From NCBI RefSeq assembly GCF_947498635.1, contig NZ_CANMKV010000014.1:40647-104646 (forward strand): 64,000 nucleotides of DNA, given 5' to 3'. Below are positions 1 to 9,718 of this stretch, piece after piece (position 1 is the first letter of the stretch; each line of letters starts with the position of its first letter). Position numbers and translations under genes: made by a program. Below the pieces are notes generated by a model. The model had not been told where the DNA came from and made no database searches. It saw nothing but the letters and a program-made list of their open reading frames with translations. The DNA comes from an uncultured Microbulbifer sp. GTDB taxonomy: Bacteria; Pseudomonadota; Gammaproteobacteria; Pseudomonadales; Cellvibrionaceae.

Positions 1-1
1 A

Positions 2-877
2 ATGCGCCAACTTTATCAGGCCACCCAACACGCCCTGCGCCGCGGTCTGGAGAACCCCATCGACCGCGAGGAAATTATCGTGGAAACCCGCAGCCTAGCA
101 CTGGAAAAACTGTGCGCCCTCGGGCTGCCGGAAGCTTCGATGGAGAATATCTGGGCTCAGATGGGCGACGATTACTTCGTGCGCGAGAGCGCCGATAACA
201 TCGTCTGGCACACCGCAGCCATTCACGAGCTGCACAGCAACAGCCCCCTGATGCCCAGCGACACTCTGGTACTGACACGCAACTCAGGCCCCGGTGAGCA
301 CGACGGCGCCACCCAGGTTTTCGTCTACACCCCCGACCGCGCCAATGTATTCGCCGCCGTAGTTACCGGGCTCGATATGCTCAACCTGAGCGTGCACGAT
401 GCGCGCCTGTACAACTCGGCCTCGGGCTACACCCTGGATACTTTTTATGTGCTCGACGAGTCCGGCCAACCCCTGCTCGACGAACCTCAGCGCCTACAGC
501 AAATTCGCGATACGCTGCAGCAGGAGTTGGCGCTGGTCGAGGACTACTCCAAAATTATTCAGCGGCGCACACCGCGGCGCCTGAAGATGTTTGAACTGGA
601 GAGCCGTGCGCACCTGTCTACGGAACCCGGCGATCACTACAGCACGCTGGAAATTACCAGCGCCGACAGGCCCGGTCTGCTCGCGCTGATTGCGCGCACC
701 TTTGTCACTCACGACCTGCGCCTGCACAACGCCAAGATCTCCACTCTCGGAGAGCGGGTTGAAGATATTTTCCATATCACCGATGCCGGGGGGCACGCCC
801 TCTGTGACGCCGACACCAACCGCGAACTGGAAGAGGCCATTTGTCGGGAGCTGGACGATCACACGGCACCGCAATAG
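2..877 (+). CDS. glnD: Bifunctional uridylyltransferase/uridylyl-removing enzyme GlnD, C-terminal part (5' end cut by window)
   Basis: GlnD senses glutamine and adds or removes UMP on PII proteins, setting nitrogen assimilation. Only the last 291 residues are present; the gene starts outside the window, so the ATG at position 2 is internal. Two ACT domains are visible: one begins near residue 85 (DTLVLTRNSGPGEHDGATQV, then VFVYTPDRANVFAAV) and one near residue 213 (YSTLEITSADRPGLLALIA). These are the glutamine-sensing tandem ACT repeats that end this family. The catalytic nucleotidyltransferase and HD domains lie upstream and cannot be checked. dapC follows after 27 bp, the order known from Pseudomonas-like genomes. 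Confidence 0.95.
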   Translation: MRQLYQATQHALRRGLENPIDREEIIVETRSLALEKLCALGLPEASMENIWAQMGDDYFVRESADNIVWHTAAIHELHSNSPLMPSDTLVLTRNSGPGEHDGATQVFVYTPDRANVFAAVVTGLDMLNLSVHDARLYNSASGYTLDTFYVLDESGQPLLDEPQRLQQIRDTLQQELALVEDYSKIIQRRTPRRLKMFELESRAHLSTEPGDHYSTLEITSADRPGLLALIARTFVTHDLRLHNAKISTLGERVEDIFHITDAGGHALCDADTNRELEEAICRELDDHTAPQ

Positions 878-904
878 CACCATTGACGAGCAGATCAAAC
901 CGCC

Positions 905-2083
905 ATGAATCCAAACCTGGACAAGTTGCAGCCCTACCCCTTTACCAAGCTGCAGGCCTTGAAAGCGGGTCTACAGCCCGCGCGCAACCCCCATATCGCC
1001 CTCTCTATCGGCGAACCAAAACACGCACCACCGCAATTTGTGCACAGCGAGCTGCTCGCACACCTCGACAAAATCGCCGCCTACCCGCTCACCAAAGGCC
1101 TGGAACTGCTGCGCCAGACCATCGCCGACTGGCTGAGTGTGCGCTTTCAGCTCACGGGGGTATGTGCCGACACCCAGGTATTGCCCGTGAACGGCACCCG
1201 CGAAGCGTTGTTTGCCTTCGCCCAGGCCACCGTATCGCCGCGCAGCAAGGTCCTGATACCCAACCCGTTCTACCAAATTTACGAAGGCGCGGCCTTGCTC
1301 GCCGGCGCCGAGCCACACTTTATCAACTGCCTCGCCAGTGCAAACTTCAAACCGGATTTCAACGCCATTCCCGAGTCGGCCTGGCAACAGTGTGAACTGC
1401 TGTATCTCTGCTCACCGGGCAACCCCACCGGCGCGCTGTTAGAACTCGATGATTTCCAACAACTGATCGAACTGGCGGATCGCTACGATTTCACCATTGC
1501 CTCGGACGAGTGTTACTCAGAGCTCTACTTCGACGAAAACACGCCCCCTGCGGGGCTATTGCAAGCCTGCGAACAGATGGGTCGTGGGGACTACCGCCGC
1601 TGCGTGGTGTTTCACAGTTTGTCGAAGCGCTCCAACCTGCCGGGGCTACGCTCCGGATTTGTCGCCGGTGACGCGCAGCTACTGGAAAAATTTCTGCTCT
1701 ACCGCACTTATCATGGCTGCGCTATGCCGCTGCCAAACCAATACGCCTCCATCGCCGCCTGGCGCGATGAGGAGCATGTGCGGGAAAACCGCGCACTCTA
1801 CCGGCAGAAGTTTGCCGCGGTACTCGACGTTCTCGATGGCTGCCTCGAAGTGCAGAAGCCACAGGCCAGTTTTTATCTGTGGCCGCGCGTCGGCGACGGC
1901 GAACAGTTCGCCCGCGAGCTGTACCGCCAGCAAAATATCTCCGTACTGCCGGGGGCCTTTCTCGCCCGGGAAAGCGACGGAGTGAACCCCGGGCAGGAGT
2001 ATGTACGCATAGCCCTGGTGGCAACGCTAGAGGAGTGCGTAGATGCTGCCCAGCGCATCGGGGAATTTTGCCGGCAAAACTAA
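905..2083 (+). CDS. dapC: N-succinyldiaminopimelate aminotransferase DapC
   Basis: A PLP-dependent class I aminotransferase of 392 residues. DapC converts N-succinyl-2-amino-6-ketopimelate to N-succinyl-diaminopimelate, using glutamate, in the succinylase branch of lysine and peptidoglycan precursor synthesis. Visible marks are the substrate/cofactor region SPGNPTGALL, the conserved ASDECYSELY, and the Schiff-base lysine at about residue 241 in SLSKRSNLPGLRSG. The product is cytosolic. Its place next to glnD and two genes before dapD-dapE supports DapC over the paralogous arginine-pathway enzyme ArgD, which it also does not resemble at the active site. The ATG at 905 gives the expected family length. 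Confidence 0.93.
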   Translation: MNPNLDKLQPYPFTKLQALKAGLQPARNPHIALSIGEPKHAPPQFVHSELLAHLDKIAAYPLTKGLELLRQTIADWLSVRFQLTGVCADTQVLPVNGTREALFAFAQATVSPRSKVLIPNPFYQIYEGAALLAGAEPHFINCLASANFKPDFNAIPESAWQQCELLYLCSPGNPTGALLELDDFQQLIELADRYDFTIASDECYSELYFDENTPPAGLLQACEQMGRGDYRRCVVFHSLSKRSNLPGLRSGFVAGDAQLLEKFLLYRTYHGCAMPLPNQYASIAAWRDEEHVRENRALYRQKFAAVLDVLDGCLEVQKPQASFYLWPRVGDGEQFARELYRQQNISVLPGAFLARESDGVNPGQEYVRIALVATLEECVDAAQRIGEFCRQN

Positions 2084-2147
2084 AGCCCCAAAACTACAAC
2101 CAACGACTTCGACACCGCAACCCAGGAGCCCCCAGGCACAAATAAGA

Positions 2148-2816
2148 ATGGCAGTAAAAAATTTACTCAAACAAGAGCGCGTGGACTTTATCTTGCAGCG
2201 CCTGGAAGAACTCTACCCGCAAACCCCGGTTCCTCTCGATCACAAAGATCCCTACACACTGCTGGTGGCCGTGCTGCTGTCAGCGCAGTGTACCGATGAG
2301 CGCGTCAACCAGGTTACCCCCGCCCTCTGGCAGCTGGCCGACAACCCGGAGGCTATGGCCCAGGTACCCGTGGAGGACATCCAGGCGGCCATCCGCCCCT
2401 GCGGCCTATCTCCGCAGAAATCCAAAGCCATCAGCAAGCTGTCACAAATTCTGATCAATGAATACCACAGCAAGGTTCCAGAAAATATGGCCGCCCTGGA
2501 AACCCTGCCCGGTGTGGGCCACAAGACCGCCAGTGTGGTGATGTCCCAGGCTTTTGGTCACCCCGCGTTTCCCGTAGACACCCACATTCACCGCCTGGCC
2601 CAACGCTGGGGGCTCACCAGCGGCAAGAATGTCACCCAGACCGAGAAAGATTTAAAGCGGCTATTTCCCAGAGAAAAGTGGAATAAATTGCACTTGCAGA
2701 TTATTTTCTACGGCCGCGAGTTCTGCTCCGCGCGCGGTTGTGACGGCACCGTTTGTGAAATCTGCACCACCTGCTATCCCAACCGCAAAAACCCCAAGAA
2801 AACCAAGAAGGCGTAA
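2148..2816 (+). CDS. nth: Endonuclease III (DNA glycosylase/AP lyase)
   Basis: Removes oxidised pyrimidines from DNA and cleaves the abasic site. The ATG at 2148 gives 222 residues, close to the family norm; an in-frame upstream start at 2043 would overlap dapC and add an unlike N-terminus. The helix-hairpin-helix is LPGVGHKTAS with the catalytic lysine at residue 126, and the catalytic aspartate is D144 in VDTHIHR; the 18-residue separation equals that in E. coli Nth. The C-terminus is cysteine-rich (CSARGCDGTVCEICTTC) but does not follow the usual CX6CX2CX5C cluster spacing. With HLQIIFYGREFC it looks more like the Nth subtype common in Bacteroidetes and planctomycetes (from memory). Confidence 0.9.
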   Translation: MAVKNLLKQERVDFILQRLEELYPQTPVPLDHKDPYTLLVAVLLSAQCTDERVNQVTPALWQLADNPEAMAQVPVEDIQAAIRPCGLSPQKSKAISKLSQILINEYHSKVPENMAALETLPGVGHKTASVVMSQAFGHPAFPVDTHIHRLAQRWGLTSGKNVTQTEKDLKRLFPREKWNKLHLQIIFYGREFCSARGCDGTVCEICTTCYPNRKNPKKTKKA

Positions 2817-2818
2817 CT

Positions 2819-3172
2819 GTGATTACTCTGTACGGCATTAAAAATTGCGACACCGTAAAAAAGGCCCGCAAATGGCTGGAAAACAATGGGGTCGATTACC
2901 AGTTTCACGATTTCCGTGAAGATGGCATGGGCGATGTCCCCCTTAAAGTTTGGCTGGACGCATTCGGATGGCAGGAGGTGCTGAACCGCCGCTCCACCAG
3001 TTGGCGGGCACTGAGCGACAAACAAAAAGACGCTATGGATAACAATAGCGCTCTGACACTTGCCCTCGAGACGCCCACCCTGATCAAACGACCAGTAACC
3101 ACCGCAGGCGATACCACCCGTTTCGGATTTAAAGAAAAAGAATTTGCCGAACTCACCGGCCAGCCCAACTAG
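2819..3172 (+). CDS. ArsC/Spx-family reductase, YffB-like
   Basis: A 117-residue thioredoxin-fold protein of the ArsC/Spx/YffB group. The GTG start at 2819 lies 3 bp after nth. The single N-terminal redox cysteine is C10 in GIKNCDTVKKA, and the family's TLIKRPV segment near residue 90 is present. The YffB branch is thought to be a glutathione-dependent thiol reductase, but its substrate is not settled; detoxification of arsenate is not implied. Genes of this family often sit next to dapD or dapE in gammaproteobacteria, as here. It ends 10 bp before the dapD start and probably shares its transcript. Confidence 0.88.
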   Translation: MITLYGIKNCDTVKKARKWLENNGVDYQFHDFREDGMGDVPLKVWLDAFGWQEVLNRRSTSWRALSDKQKDAMDNNSALTLALETPTLIKRPVTTAGDTTRFGFKEKEFAELTGQPN

Positions 3173-3182
3173 GAGAGAAAGA

Positions 3183-4214
3183 ATGCGCGATATCTACGGC
3201 ATTGGATTTGGTGTTGGCACCTGTAATAGCAAGGGCGACTGGCTGGAAGTTTTCTACCCAAAGCCACTGTTTAAACCCAGTGCGGAAATAGCTAAAGCAG
3301 TCACTGAAACCCTACATATTAACGGCGGCAATCACAGCCTGCCCCTGGATGCGACTCAGCTGCACGGCCTCGCGGAAAAGCTGCACAGCGCCGGAGCCAC
3401 GGAACAGGCAGAAATCCTGCGGCAATTTGCCAACTCCCAGCGACCACTGGTGGTGGTCGTACTGTCCAGCGATGAAGCCCCGCAGTCGGTGCCAGAGGCC
3501 TACCTGAAACTGCACTTGCTCTCCCATCGCCTGGTGAAACCTCACGAAACCAAGCTCGACGGCATTTTCGGCAAACTGATCAATGTGGCCTGGACTAATC
3601 AGGGCGCGATCGACCTGGAAGAACTGCCACAGCGCCAACTGGAAGCGCGCCTGAACGGGGAGCACCTGGAAGTTGCCTGCGTCGACAAATTTCCCAAGAT
3701 GACCAACTATGTGGTGCCCACGGGCGTGCGCATCGCCCACACCGCACGCGTGCGTCTCGGCGCCTATCTTGGCGAGGGCACCACCATCATGCACGAGGGT
3801 TTCGTCAACTTTAATGCTGGCACCAAGGGCCCCGGCATGATCGAGGGGCGTATTTCTGCTGGTGTGTTTGTCGGCGCGGGCTCCGACTTGGGCGGCAGCA
3901 GTTCCACCATGGGCACGCTCTCCGGCGGCGGTAACATCGTCATCTCCGTGGGCGACAACTGCCTGCTCGGCGCCAACGCCGGCATCGGTATTCCCCTCGG
4001 CGACCGCTGCACTGTAGAGGCCGGCCTCTATATCACCGCCGGCACCAAGGTAGCCTTACTCGATGATAGCGGCCGACTCGTCGAACATATCAAGGCGCGC
4101 GACCTGGCCGGTAAATCCGACCTGCTGTTCCGCAGGAACTCTACCAATGGCGCGGTAGAATGCCTGACTAACAAGAGTGCAATCGAACTGAACGAAGCGC
4201 TGCACAGCAATTAA
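3183..4214 (+). CDS. dapD: 2,3,4,5-tetrahydropyridine-2,6-dicarboxylate N-succinyltransferase (large DapD type)
   Basis: Transfers succinyl from succinyl-CoA to tetrahydrodipicolinate, the committed step of the succinylase lysine pathway. The ATG at 3183 follows a clear AGGAGAG ribosome binding site and gives 343 residues, the length of the Pseudomonas/actinobacterial DapD type rather than the roughly 274 residues of E. coli. The C-terminal half shows the left-handed beta-helix hexapeptide pattern (GTTIMHEGFVNFNAG, GGSSSTMGTLSGGG, LLGANAGIGIPLG). The enzyme is a cytosolic trimer in the family. An upstream in-frame start at 3144 would overlap the previous gene and is not favoured. Confidence 0.94.
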   Translation: MRDIYGIGFGVGTCNSKGDWLEVFYPKPLFKPSAEIAKAVTETLHINGGNHSLPLDATQLHGLAEKLHSAGATEQAEILRQFANSQRPLVVVVLSSDEAPQSVPEAYLKLHLLSHRLVKPHETKLDGIFGKLINVAWTNQGAIDLEELPQRQLEARLNGEHLEVACVDKFPKMTNYVVPTGVRIAHTARVRLGAYLGEGTTIMHEGFVNFNAGTKGPGMIEGRISAGVFVGAGSDLGGSSSTMGTLSGGGNIVISVGDNCLLGANAGIGIPLGDRCTVEAGLYITAGTKVALLDDSGRLVEHIKARDLAGKSDLLFRRNSTNGAVECLTNKSAIELNEALHSN

Positions 4215-4224
4215 AGTTGAGCGC

Positions 4225-4244
4225 GGCGGGGCTATGGCCCCGCC
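4225..4244 (+). other. GC-rich hairpin between dapD and dapE
   Basis: A perfect 8-bp inverted repeat (GGCGGGGC / GCCCCGCC) with a 4-base TATG loop lies in the 84-base gap between dapD and dapE. No T-run follows, so it may be an RNA processing or stabilising hairpin rather than a terminator. Confidence 0.45.
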
Positions 4245-4298
4245 AACTTCCCCGCGAACCGCCCATGCACCTACTCGACCAAACACAAGGAACACTCC

Positions 4299-5432
4299 GT
4301 GACCCCCACTCTGCAACTGGCTTTCGACCTGATCCGCCGCCGCTCCATAACACCTGAAGATGCAGGCTGCATGGACCTGATGATCCAGCGTCTGGAAAAA
4401 ATCGGTTTTCAGGCAACCAGGCTGCGCCGCGGAGACACCGACAATTTTTGGGCAGTGCGCAATGGGCAAGGTAAAGGGCCGCTACTCGCCTTTGCCGGCC
4501 ACACCGATGTAGTGCCCACCGGACCAGAGGACAACTGGAGCAGCCCCCCCTTCGACCCCAAAATTCACGATGGTTTTCTCTATGGTCGTGGCGCCGCGGA
4601 TATGAAGGGCTCCCTCGCCGCCATGGTCGTAGCCTGTGAAGAGTTTATCGCCGCACATCCGGGTCACTGCGGGCGCATCGCTTTCCTGATCACCAGTGAT
4701 GAAGAGGGACCGGCAACCAACGGCACTGTCAAAGTGGTTGAATGGCTCGAGGCGCGGGGAGAAAAAATAGACGGCTGCATTGTGGGTGAGCCCTCCAGCA
4801 GCGAACGCGTCGGCGACGTGATCAAAAACGGACGGCGCGGCTCACTGGGCCTGGAATTAAAAGTATTTGGTACACAGGGGCACGTCGCCTACCCTCACCT
4901 GGCCGAAAACCCGATTCACAGCCTGGCCCCTGCACTCACCGAACTAACCAACGAGGAGTGGGATCAAGGCAACCAATTTTTCCCCGCCACCAGCTTCCAG
5001 GTTTCCAATATCAATGGGGGTACCGGCGCAACCAATGTGATTCCCGGTGAAGTGGATTTACTCTGCAATTGGCGCTTCTCTACGGAGTCTACCGCCGAAG
5101 GACTGGAGGCCCGTGCCAGGGCAATCCTGGATAAGCACTACCTAAAATATGAAGCGAACTTTAATGTATCTGGGCATCCCTTCCTCACGGCCGAGGGGCC
5201 ACTGGTACATGCGGTGGAACAGGCTATCCAGAAAACCACCGGAAAGGAAACGGAATTATCGACTGCCGGGGGCACTTCCGACGGCCGTTTTATCGCCCCA
5301 ACAGGCACGCAAGTGGTGGAACTGGGACCAGTTAATGCCACTATCCACAAGGTGGATGAGAGGGTTGAAGCCGAACATTTGGACATACTTAAGGAAATCT
5401 ATCGGGAAGTACTTAGGGAGCTGCTAATCTGA
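4299..5432 (+). CDS. dapE: Succinyl-diaminopimelate desuccinylase DapE
   Basis: Hydrolyses N-succinyl-LL-diaminopimelate to LL-diaminopimelate and succinate. This is a 377-residue M20-family metallohydrolase starting at GTG 4299, with AAGGA a few bases upstream. Metal-binding and catalytic motifs are visible: [20 protein letters not shown], the catalytic glutamate pair in TSDEEGPA, and a C-terminal histidine in [12 protein letters not shown]. The family enzyme is a cytosolic di-zinc homodimer. It closes the dapC-nth-yffB-dapD-dapE group, separated from dapD by 84 bp containing a hairpin. Confidence 0.95.
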   Translation: MTPTLQLAFDLIRRRSITPEDAGCMDLMIQRLEKIGFQATRLRRGDTDNFWAVRNGQGKGPLLAFAGHTDVVPTGPEDNWSSPPFDPKIHDGFLYGRGAADMKGSLAAMVVACEEFIAAHPGHCGRIAFLITSDEEGPATNGTVKVVEWLEARGEKIDGCIVGEPSSSERVGDVIKNGRRGSLGLELKVFGTQGHVAYPHLAENPIHSLAPALTELTNEEWDQGNQFFPATSFQVSNINGGTGATNVIPGEVDLLCNWRFSTESTAEGLEARARAILDKHYLKYEANFNVSGHPFLTAEGPLVHAVEQAIQKTTGKETELSTAGGTSDGRFIAPTGTQVVELGPVNATIHKVDERVEAEHLDILKEIYREVLRELLI

Positions 5433-5570
5433 ATTTACTGCCCCGGACGATAATTATTTATTAATTGCACGGACTGTCCCACTAAATACACCGACCGGCT
5501 TATTCGCCTCCTGCCCAACTGTCTCTGCGGTATGCTCTTCCCGAAAACAAAATGGAGGAGCCCTCAGATA

Positions 5571-7625
5571 ATGAACAGACTATTGAAAATAGCCGCGGCG
5601 ATATTTATCGCCAGTCCTGCCCTCGCTGAAGAGCAACCCACTAACTTCAGCTATGAGGATGTATTTAATCTCGAGTATGTCAGCGACCCTCAGTTCAGTA
5701 ATGACGGGAAAAATATTTACTACGTTCGCAACTCCATGAATAAGATGGCGGACAACAAACGGGCAAACCTGTGGCGTATCAGTGCCGACGGCAAGGACCA
5801 CCGCCCACTGACCTCGGGGGACTACTCTGATTATTCGCCGCGCCTATCCCCGGACGGTAAGACAATTGCCTTTATCAGTTCCCGCAGTGGCAGCCCCCAG
5901 ATCCACCTATTGTGGCTCGACAACGGCCAAAATCTGCAGATCTCCCACCTGCCAAAATCCCCTTCCAATATTCAGTGGTCACGAGACGGCAAACAAATTG
6001 CCTTCACCATGTTTGTGCCCGAGAGCAAACCTCTGCCTGTTGAACTACCCGGTGCCCCCGAGGGCGCCAAGTGGGCAAAACCACCCCAGTTTATCGACCG
6101 CAGTATTTATCGTGCGGACGGCATGGGTTATCTCAAGCAGGGGTACACCCAGGTATTTGTCATCCCCCGTGAGGGCGGTACACCGCGTCAGCTCACTAGT
6201 GGTCCATTCGATCACAACAGCAGTCTCGCCTGGAGTAAAAATAACGAGGCGATTTATTTCTCCGCAAACCGCCACCCCGATCACGAGATCGAGTTGATGA
6301 ACTCTGAAATCTATAGAGTGGATCTCAAGGATGGCGGCATTGAGCAGATCACCGAAAGGTTTGGACCCGATCATCACCCGCAGATTTCTCCCGATGGTAA
6401 AAAACTTGCCTACCTGGGATTCGAGGATCAACGGCTCGGATACCAGCAACACAGCCTGCGTATCATCAACCTCGACAGTGGCGAGTCCCGCAAAGTACAA
6501 ACCGCTAAAGACCGCAGTATCTCCAGCTACCACTGGCTTGGCGATAGTAAGCGCATCGCTTACAGCTATGACGATCAGGGCTCCACAAAAATTGCCATTA
6601 AAAAAATGGGTGGCAGTGACACTGTAGTCGCCAGTGATGCCGGCGGTCTATCGCTAGGGCGGCCCTACTCCGGCACGCACTTTGCCACATCCAAACGCGG
6701 GGATATTGCCTACACACAAACCAATCCACAACACCCCGCAGAATTGGCTCTGGCCCGAGGCGGTAAAGTAAAAACACTAACCAGTCTCAACCATGACTTG
6801 ATACCACTGCGCAACATGGCCCAAGTGGAAGAGATCAATTACAAGTCCACTTTTGATGGCCGCAATATACAGGGCTGGGTCGCTTACCCACCCAACTTCG
6901 ACCCGAAGAAAAAGTATCCCCTGCTGTTGGAAATTCACGGCGGCCCCTTCTCCAATTATGGCCCGCGATTTGCTACTGAAGTACAGTTATTCGCCGCTGC
7001 CGGCTATGTGGTCCTCTATACCAATCCAAGAGGTTCCACCAGCTACGGACATGAATTTGCCAACCTGATTCACCACAATTACCCGAGCCAGGATTACGAT
7101 GACTTGATGGCTGGTGTTGATACAGTAATTGATCAGGGGTTTATCAATGAAGAACAACTATTTGTGACCGGCGGTAGCGGAGGCGGCACCCTCACAGCCT
7201 GGATCATTGGCAAGACTGATCGATTCCGGGCAGCGGTGGTCGCCAAACCTGTAATTAATTGGGAGAGCTTTGTGCTTACCGCAGATTACTCCAGATTCTT
7301 TACGAAATACTGGTTCTCAGGTATGCCCTGGGAAAAACCGGAGGAATATCGCCGCCGCTCACCCCTCACTTATGTGGGCAATGTCACTACACCAACCATG
7401 CTGCTTACCGGAGAGGAGGATTACCGCACACCCATGTCTGAAACAGAGCAGTTTTACCAGGCACTGAAGTTGAACGATGTGGAAGCCGCGATGGTGCGTA
7501 TCCCTGGCGCCTCTCATAGTATTGCCGCGAGGCCCAGCCAGATGATTGCGAAAGTGGCTTCTATTTTGTACTGGTTTGATCAGTATAAGCCGGATAGAGA
7601 GACTGAAGACTTAGTAAGCAAATAA
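5571..7625 (+). CDS. Secreted S9-family prolyl oligopeptidase-like peptidase (first of a tandem pair)
   Basis: The ATG at 5571, preceded by GGAGGAG, gives 684 residues; the earlier in-frame start at 5532 is less likely because it would bury the signal peptide MNRLLKIAAAIFIASPALAEE. Residues about 30-390 form a TolB/WD40-like propeller with repeated SPDGKxIA-type segments. The C-terminal alpha/beta-hydrolase domain has the nucleophile in TGGSGGGTLTAW, the aspartate in LTGEEDYRTP and the histidine in IPGASHSI, so the triad is complete. Such enzymes act in the periplasm or outside the cell on peptides, often as dipeptidyl or acylaminoacyl peptidases; the exact specificity cannot be read. A hairpin terminator-like sequence follows. 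Confidence 0.9.
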   Translation: MNRLLKIAAAIFIASPALAEEQPTNFSYEDVFNLEYVSDPQFSNDGKNIYYVRNSMNKMADNKRANLWRISADGKDHRPLTSGDYSDYSPRLSPDGKTIAFISSRSGSPQIHLLWLDNGQNLQISHLPKSPSNIQWSRDGKQIAFTMFVPESKPLPVELPGAPEGAKWAKPPQFIDRSIYRADGMGYLKQGYTQVFVIPREGGTPRQLTSGPFDHNSSLAWSKNNEAIYFSANRHPDHEIELMNSEIYRVDLKDGGIEQITERFGPDHHPQISPDGKKLAYLGFEDQRLGYQQHSLRIINLDSGESRKVQTAKDRSISSYHWLGDSKRIAYSYDDQGSTKIAIKKMGGSDTVVASDAGGLSLGRPYSGTHFATSKRGDIAYTQTNPQHPAELALARGGKVKTLTSLNHDLIPLRNMAQVEEINYKSTFDGRNIQGWVAYPPNFDPKKKYPLLLEIHGGPFSNYGPRFATEVQLFAAAGYVVLYTNPRGSTSYGHEFANLIHHNYPSQDYDDLMAGVDTVIDQGFINEEQLFVTGGSGGGTLTAWIIGKTDRFRAAVVAKPVINWESFVLTADYSRFFTKYWFSGMPWEKPEEYRRRSPLTYVGNVTTPTMLLTGEEDYRTPMSETEQFYQALKLNDVEAAMVRIPGASHSIAARPSQMIAKVASILYWFDQYKPDRETEDLVSK

Positions 7626-7652
7626 TTTATCTTTACTGACCTTTTAATTGAT

Positions 7653-7673
7653 GGGCGCCCCCACTAGGCGTCC
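7653..7673 (+). terminator. Probable terminator after the first S9 peptidase
   Basis: A 7-bp stem (GGGCGCC / GGCGTCC, one G-U wobble in RNA) with a 7-base loop sits 27 bp after the stop and is followed by the T-rich stretch ACACTATTTTATT. Confidence 0.5.
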
Positions 7674-7736
7674 ACACTATTTTATTCATTTCCATTGTCA
7701 TTCATAATAGAAAAATCAATGACAAGGATTCTAGTG

Positions 7737-9692
7737 ATGCGCAAGCTGTTATTTCTTTTTTTCCTGTGGCCCTCTCTCGCACTTTCTGGGCAAGTTAGCT
7801 TGTCCGACTTAGTACGGCATACAGATATACAAGAAGTAAAAATTTCTCCAACTGGTACCCATTTAGCCATTAAAAAATTATACGAGGGAGAGAAAATACT
7901 GGTTTTTATGTCGATCACCCCTCTGAAGATCACTGGCCTTCTGCGCTTTAGAGGCAAAGAGGAAGTCGGCGATTTCTACTGGGCTAACAATGAAAGGATT
8001 GTTACTGAAGTCGTATCAAGGAAAGCGGCTTTAGAGACACCAATATTTTATGGCTCACTATTTGCCATCAACTATGATGGCACTAAAGGCAAGAATATAT
8101 TCGGGCACTTAGCGGGAGAGCGCCAAGTCGGATCTCGCTTAAAAAGGGCTGAGTCCACATATGCCCACCCAACAATCATTGACACCCTCCCTAAAGAAAA
8201 AAATAAAATTTTGATCTCCACCTCTCCCTGGGCTAGGGACTGGGAAACAAGAGGAGAAATCCTCGAAGTAAACATTTATAATGGCGTACAAAAAAGAATA
8301 ACAGGACTTCCGCAGGTAGGACGCGCCCACACTGACAGAAATGGAAATTTAATCTTCGCCACCGGTAGCAACAAAAATGGTGAACGCGAGCTTTACAAGA
8401 AATCTAAAATGGGATGGGAAAAACTTGAGAACTCCATTTTAAATCGTAGCTGGCCAAGGGGAGGCAATCTAGAAACAGGAGATTTCTATTTTGAAATAGA
8501 CCGCACTAACGATACGGAGCAACTAGTTAAATTTAACACCAAAACAAACGAATTAACTCAAATATTTTCCCACGACATTTCCGACATTACCGCGGTGATT
8601 TACCACCCCAAAAGTGATAAACCCATCGGAGTTTACCTGCACCCCGACTACCCTGAGGAGTACTTTTTTGATGAGGGCGATGGGTTTGCAGCTTATTTCC
8701 GTGGTTTAAAAAAGGCTTTTGAGGGCTACAGAATCAACTTTACCAGCTTCACCAATGATGGCTCTTTAGGAATATTAAAAGTTTATGGAGACCGACTCCC
8801 AGGGGATTATTTCTTAGCAAATTTGAAGACTAAGAAAGTAGACTTTCTATTATCATCATCAGAATGGCTTGCCCCTGAAACTCTAAACTCAATGCGAGCT
8901 GAGTCATTCGTCACCACGGGCAACATGAGAATAGGCACCTATCTGACTTTCCCGAAAGAACAAACTAAAAATCTGCCTATGGTAGTAGTACCACATGGAG
9001 GCCCCCATGCCCGTGACTACTGGGGATATGACCAAGAAGCACAAATACTTTCCCAAAATGGCTACTTGGTTCTCCAGGTAAACTTTCGTGGCTCAACAGG
9101 ATACGGCGACCACTTTTACACTGCCGGAGAGCAAGAGTGGGGAGGAAAAATTCAAAAGGATATAGCCGACGCCGTTCATTGGGCAGTAGAAAAAGGCTAT
9201 GCAGATCCAAGAAAAGTTTGTATTTACGGTGCCAGCTTTGGGGGCTACTCTGCCCTAATGAACCCGATCAGATATCCAGACCTGTATAAATGTGCGGCTG
9301 GCTATGTGGGTGTTTATGACTTGGAGATGATGTACAAGAAAGGGGATATCAAGCGTCGTGATAGAGGGTTAGCCTACCTTAATAGGGAACTGAGTAAAGA
9401 TAAGAACTTCTTAAAGGAAAACTCTCCAATCCACAACACCGATAAACTCAACATTCCCTTGTTTATTATTCACGGTGAGAAAGATGAGCGTGTACCTGTT
9501 GAACATGCTGAGGAGCTACTGAAAAAACTTGAAAAAGAAGGGAAGCCTGCAAAAAGCCTTATTGTTGCCAACGAAGGGCACGGATTTTATAGCGAGGAGA
9601 ACAAGATGAAGCTTTATACCGAACTGCTAGCTTTTCTTGATAAGCACATCGGTATTGGGTCAGTAGAAAAACAGCCAGCTGTGAACGAGTAA
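7737..9692 (+). CDS. Secreted S9-family peptidase (second of a tandem pair)
   Basis: The ATG at 7737 has AAGGA nine bases upstream and opens a signal peptide (MRKLLFLFFLWPSLALSG); in-frame starts at 7719 and 7695 are less likely. The mature 630-odd residues have a divergent N-terminal propeller and a C-terminal prolyl oligopeptidase domain: HGGPHARDYWG, nucleophile YGASFGGYSALM, aspartate in HGEKDERVP and histidine in NEGHGFYS. It is a paralogue of the preceding gene by architecture, but the propellers are only weakly alike. Base use is clearly richer in A+T than the flanking genes (many AAA, ATT and TTT codons), hinting at a different history. It ends before a convergent hairpin. Confidence 0.88.
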   Translation: MRKLLFLFFLWPSLALSGQVSLSDLVRHTDIQEVKISPTGTHLAIKKLYEGEKILVFMSITPLKITGLLRFRGKEEVGDFYWANNERIVTEVVSRKAALETPIFYGSLFAINYDGTKGKNIFGHLAGERQVGSRLKRAESTYAHPTIIDTLPKEKNKILISTSPWARDWETRGEILEVNIYNGVQKRITGLPQVGRAHTDRNGNLIFATGSNKNGERELYKKSKMGWEKLENSILNRSWPRGGNLETGDFYFEIDRTNDTEQLVKFNTKTNELTQIFSHDISDITAVIYHPKSDKPIGVYLHPDYPEEYFFDEGDGFAAYFRGLKKAFEGYRINFTSFTNDGSLGILKVYGDRLPGDYFLANLKTKKVDFLLSSSEWLAPETLNSMRAESFVTTGNMRIGTYLTFPKEQTKNLPMVVVPHGGPHARDYWGYDQEAQILSQNGYLVLQVNFRGSTGYGDHFYTAGEQEWGGKIQKDIADAVHWAVEKGYADPRKVCIYGASFGGYSALMNPIRYPDLYKCAAGYVGVYDLEMMYKKGDIKRRDRGLAYLNRELSKDKNFLKENSPIHNTDKLNIPLFIIHGEKDERVPVEHAEELLKKLEKEGKPAKSLIVANEGHGFYSEENKMKLYTELLAFLDKHIGIGSVEKQPAVNE

Positions 9693-9718
9693 TAAGCTAA
9701 TACCACCCCGGACTTTCC

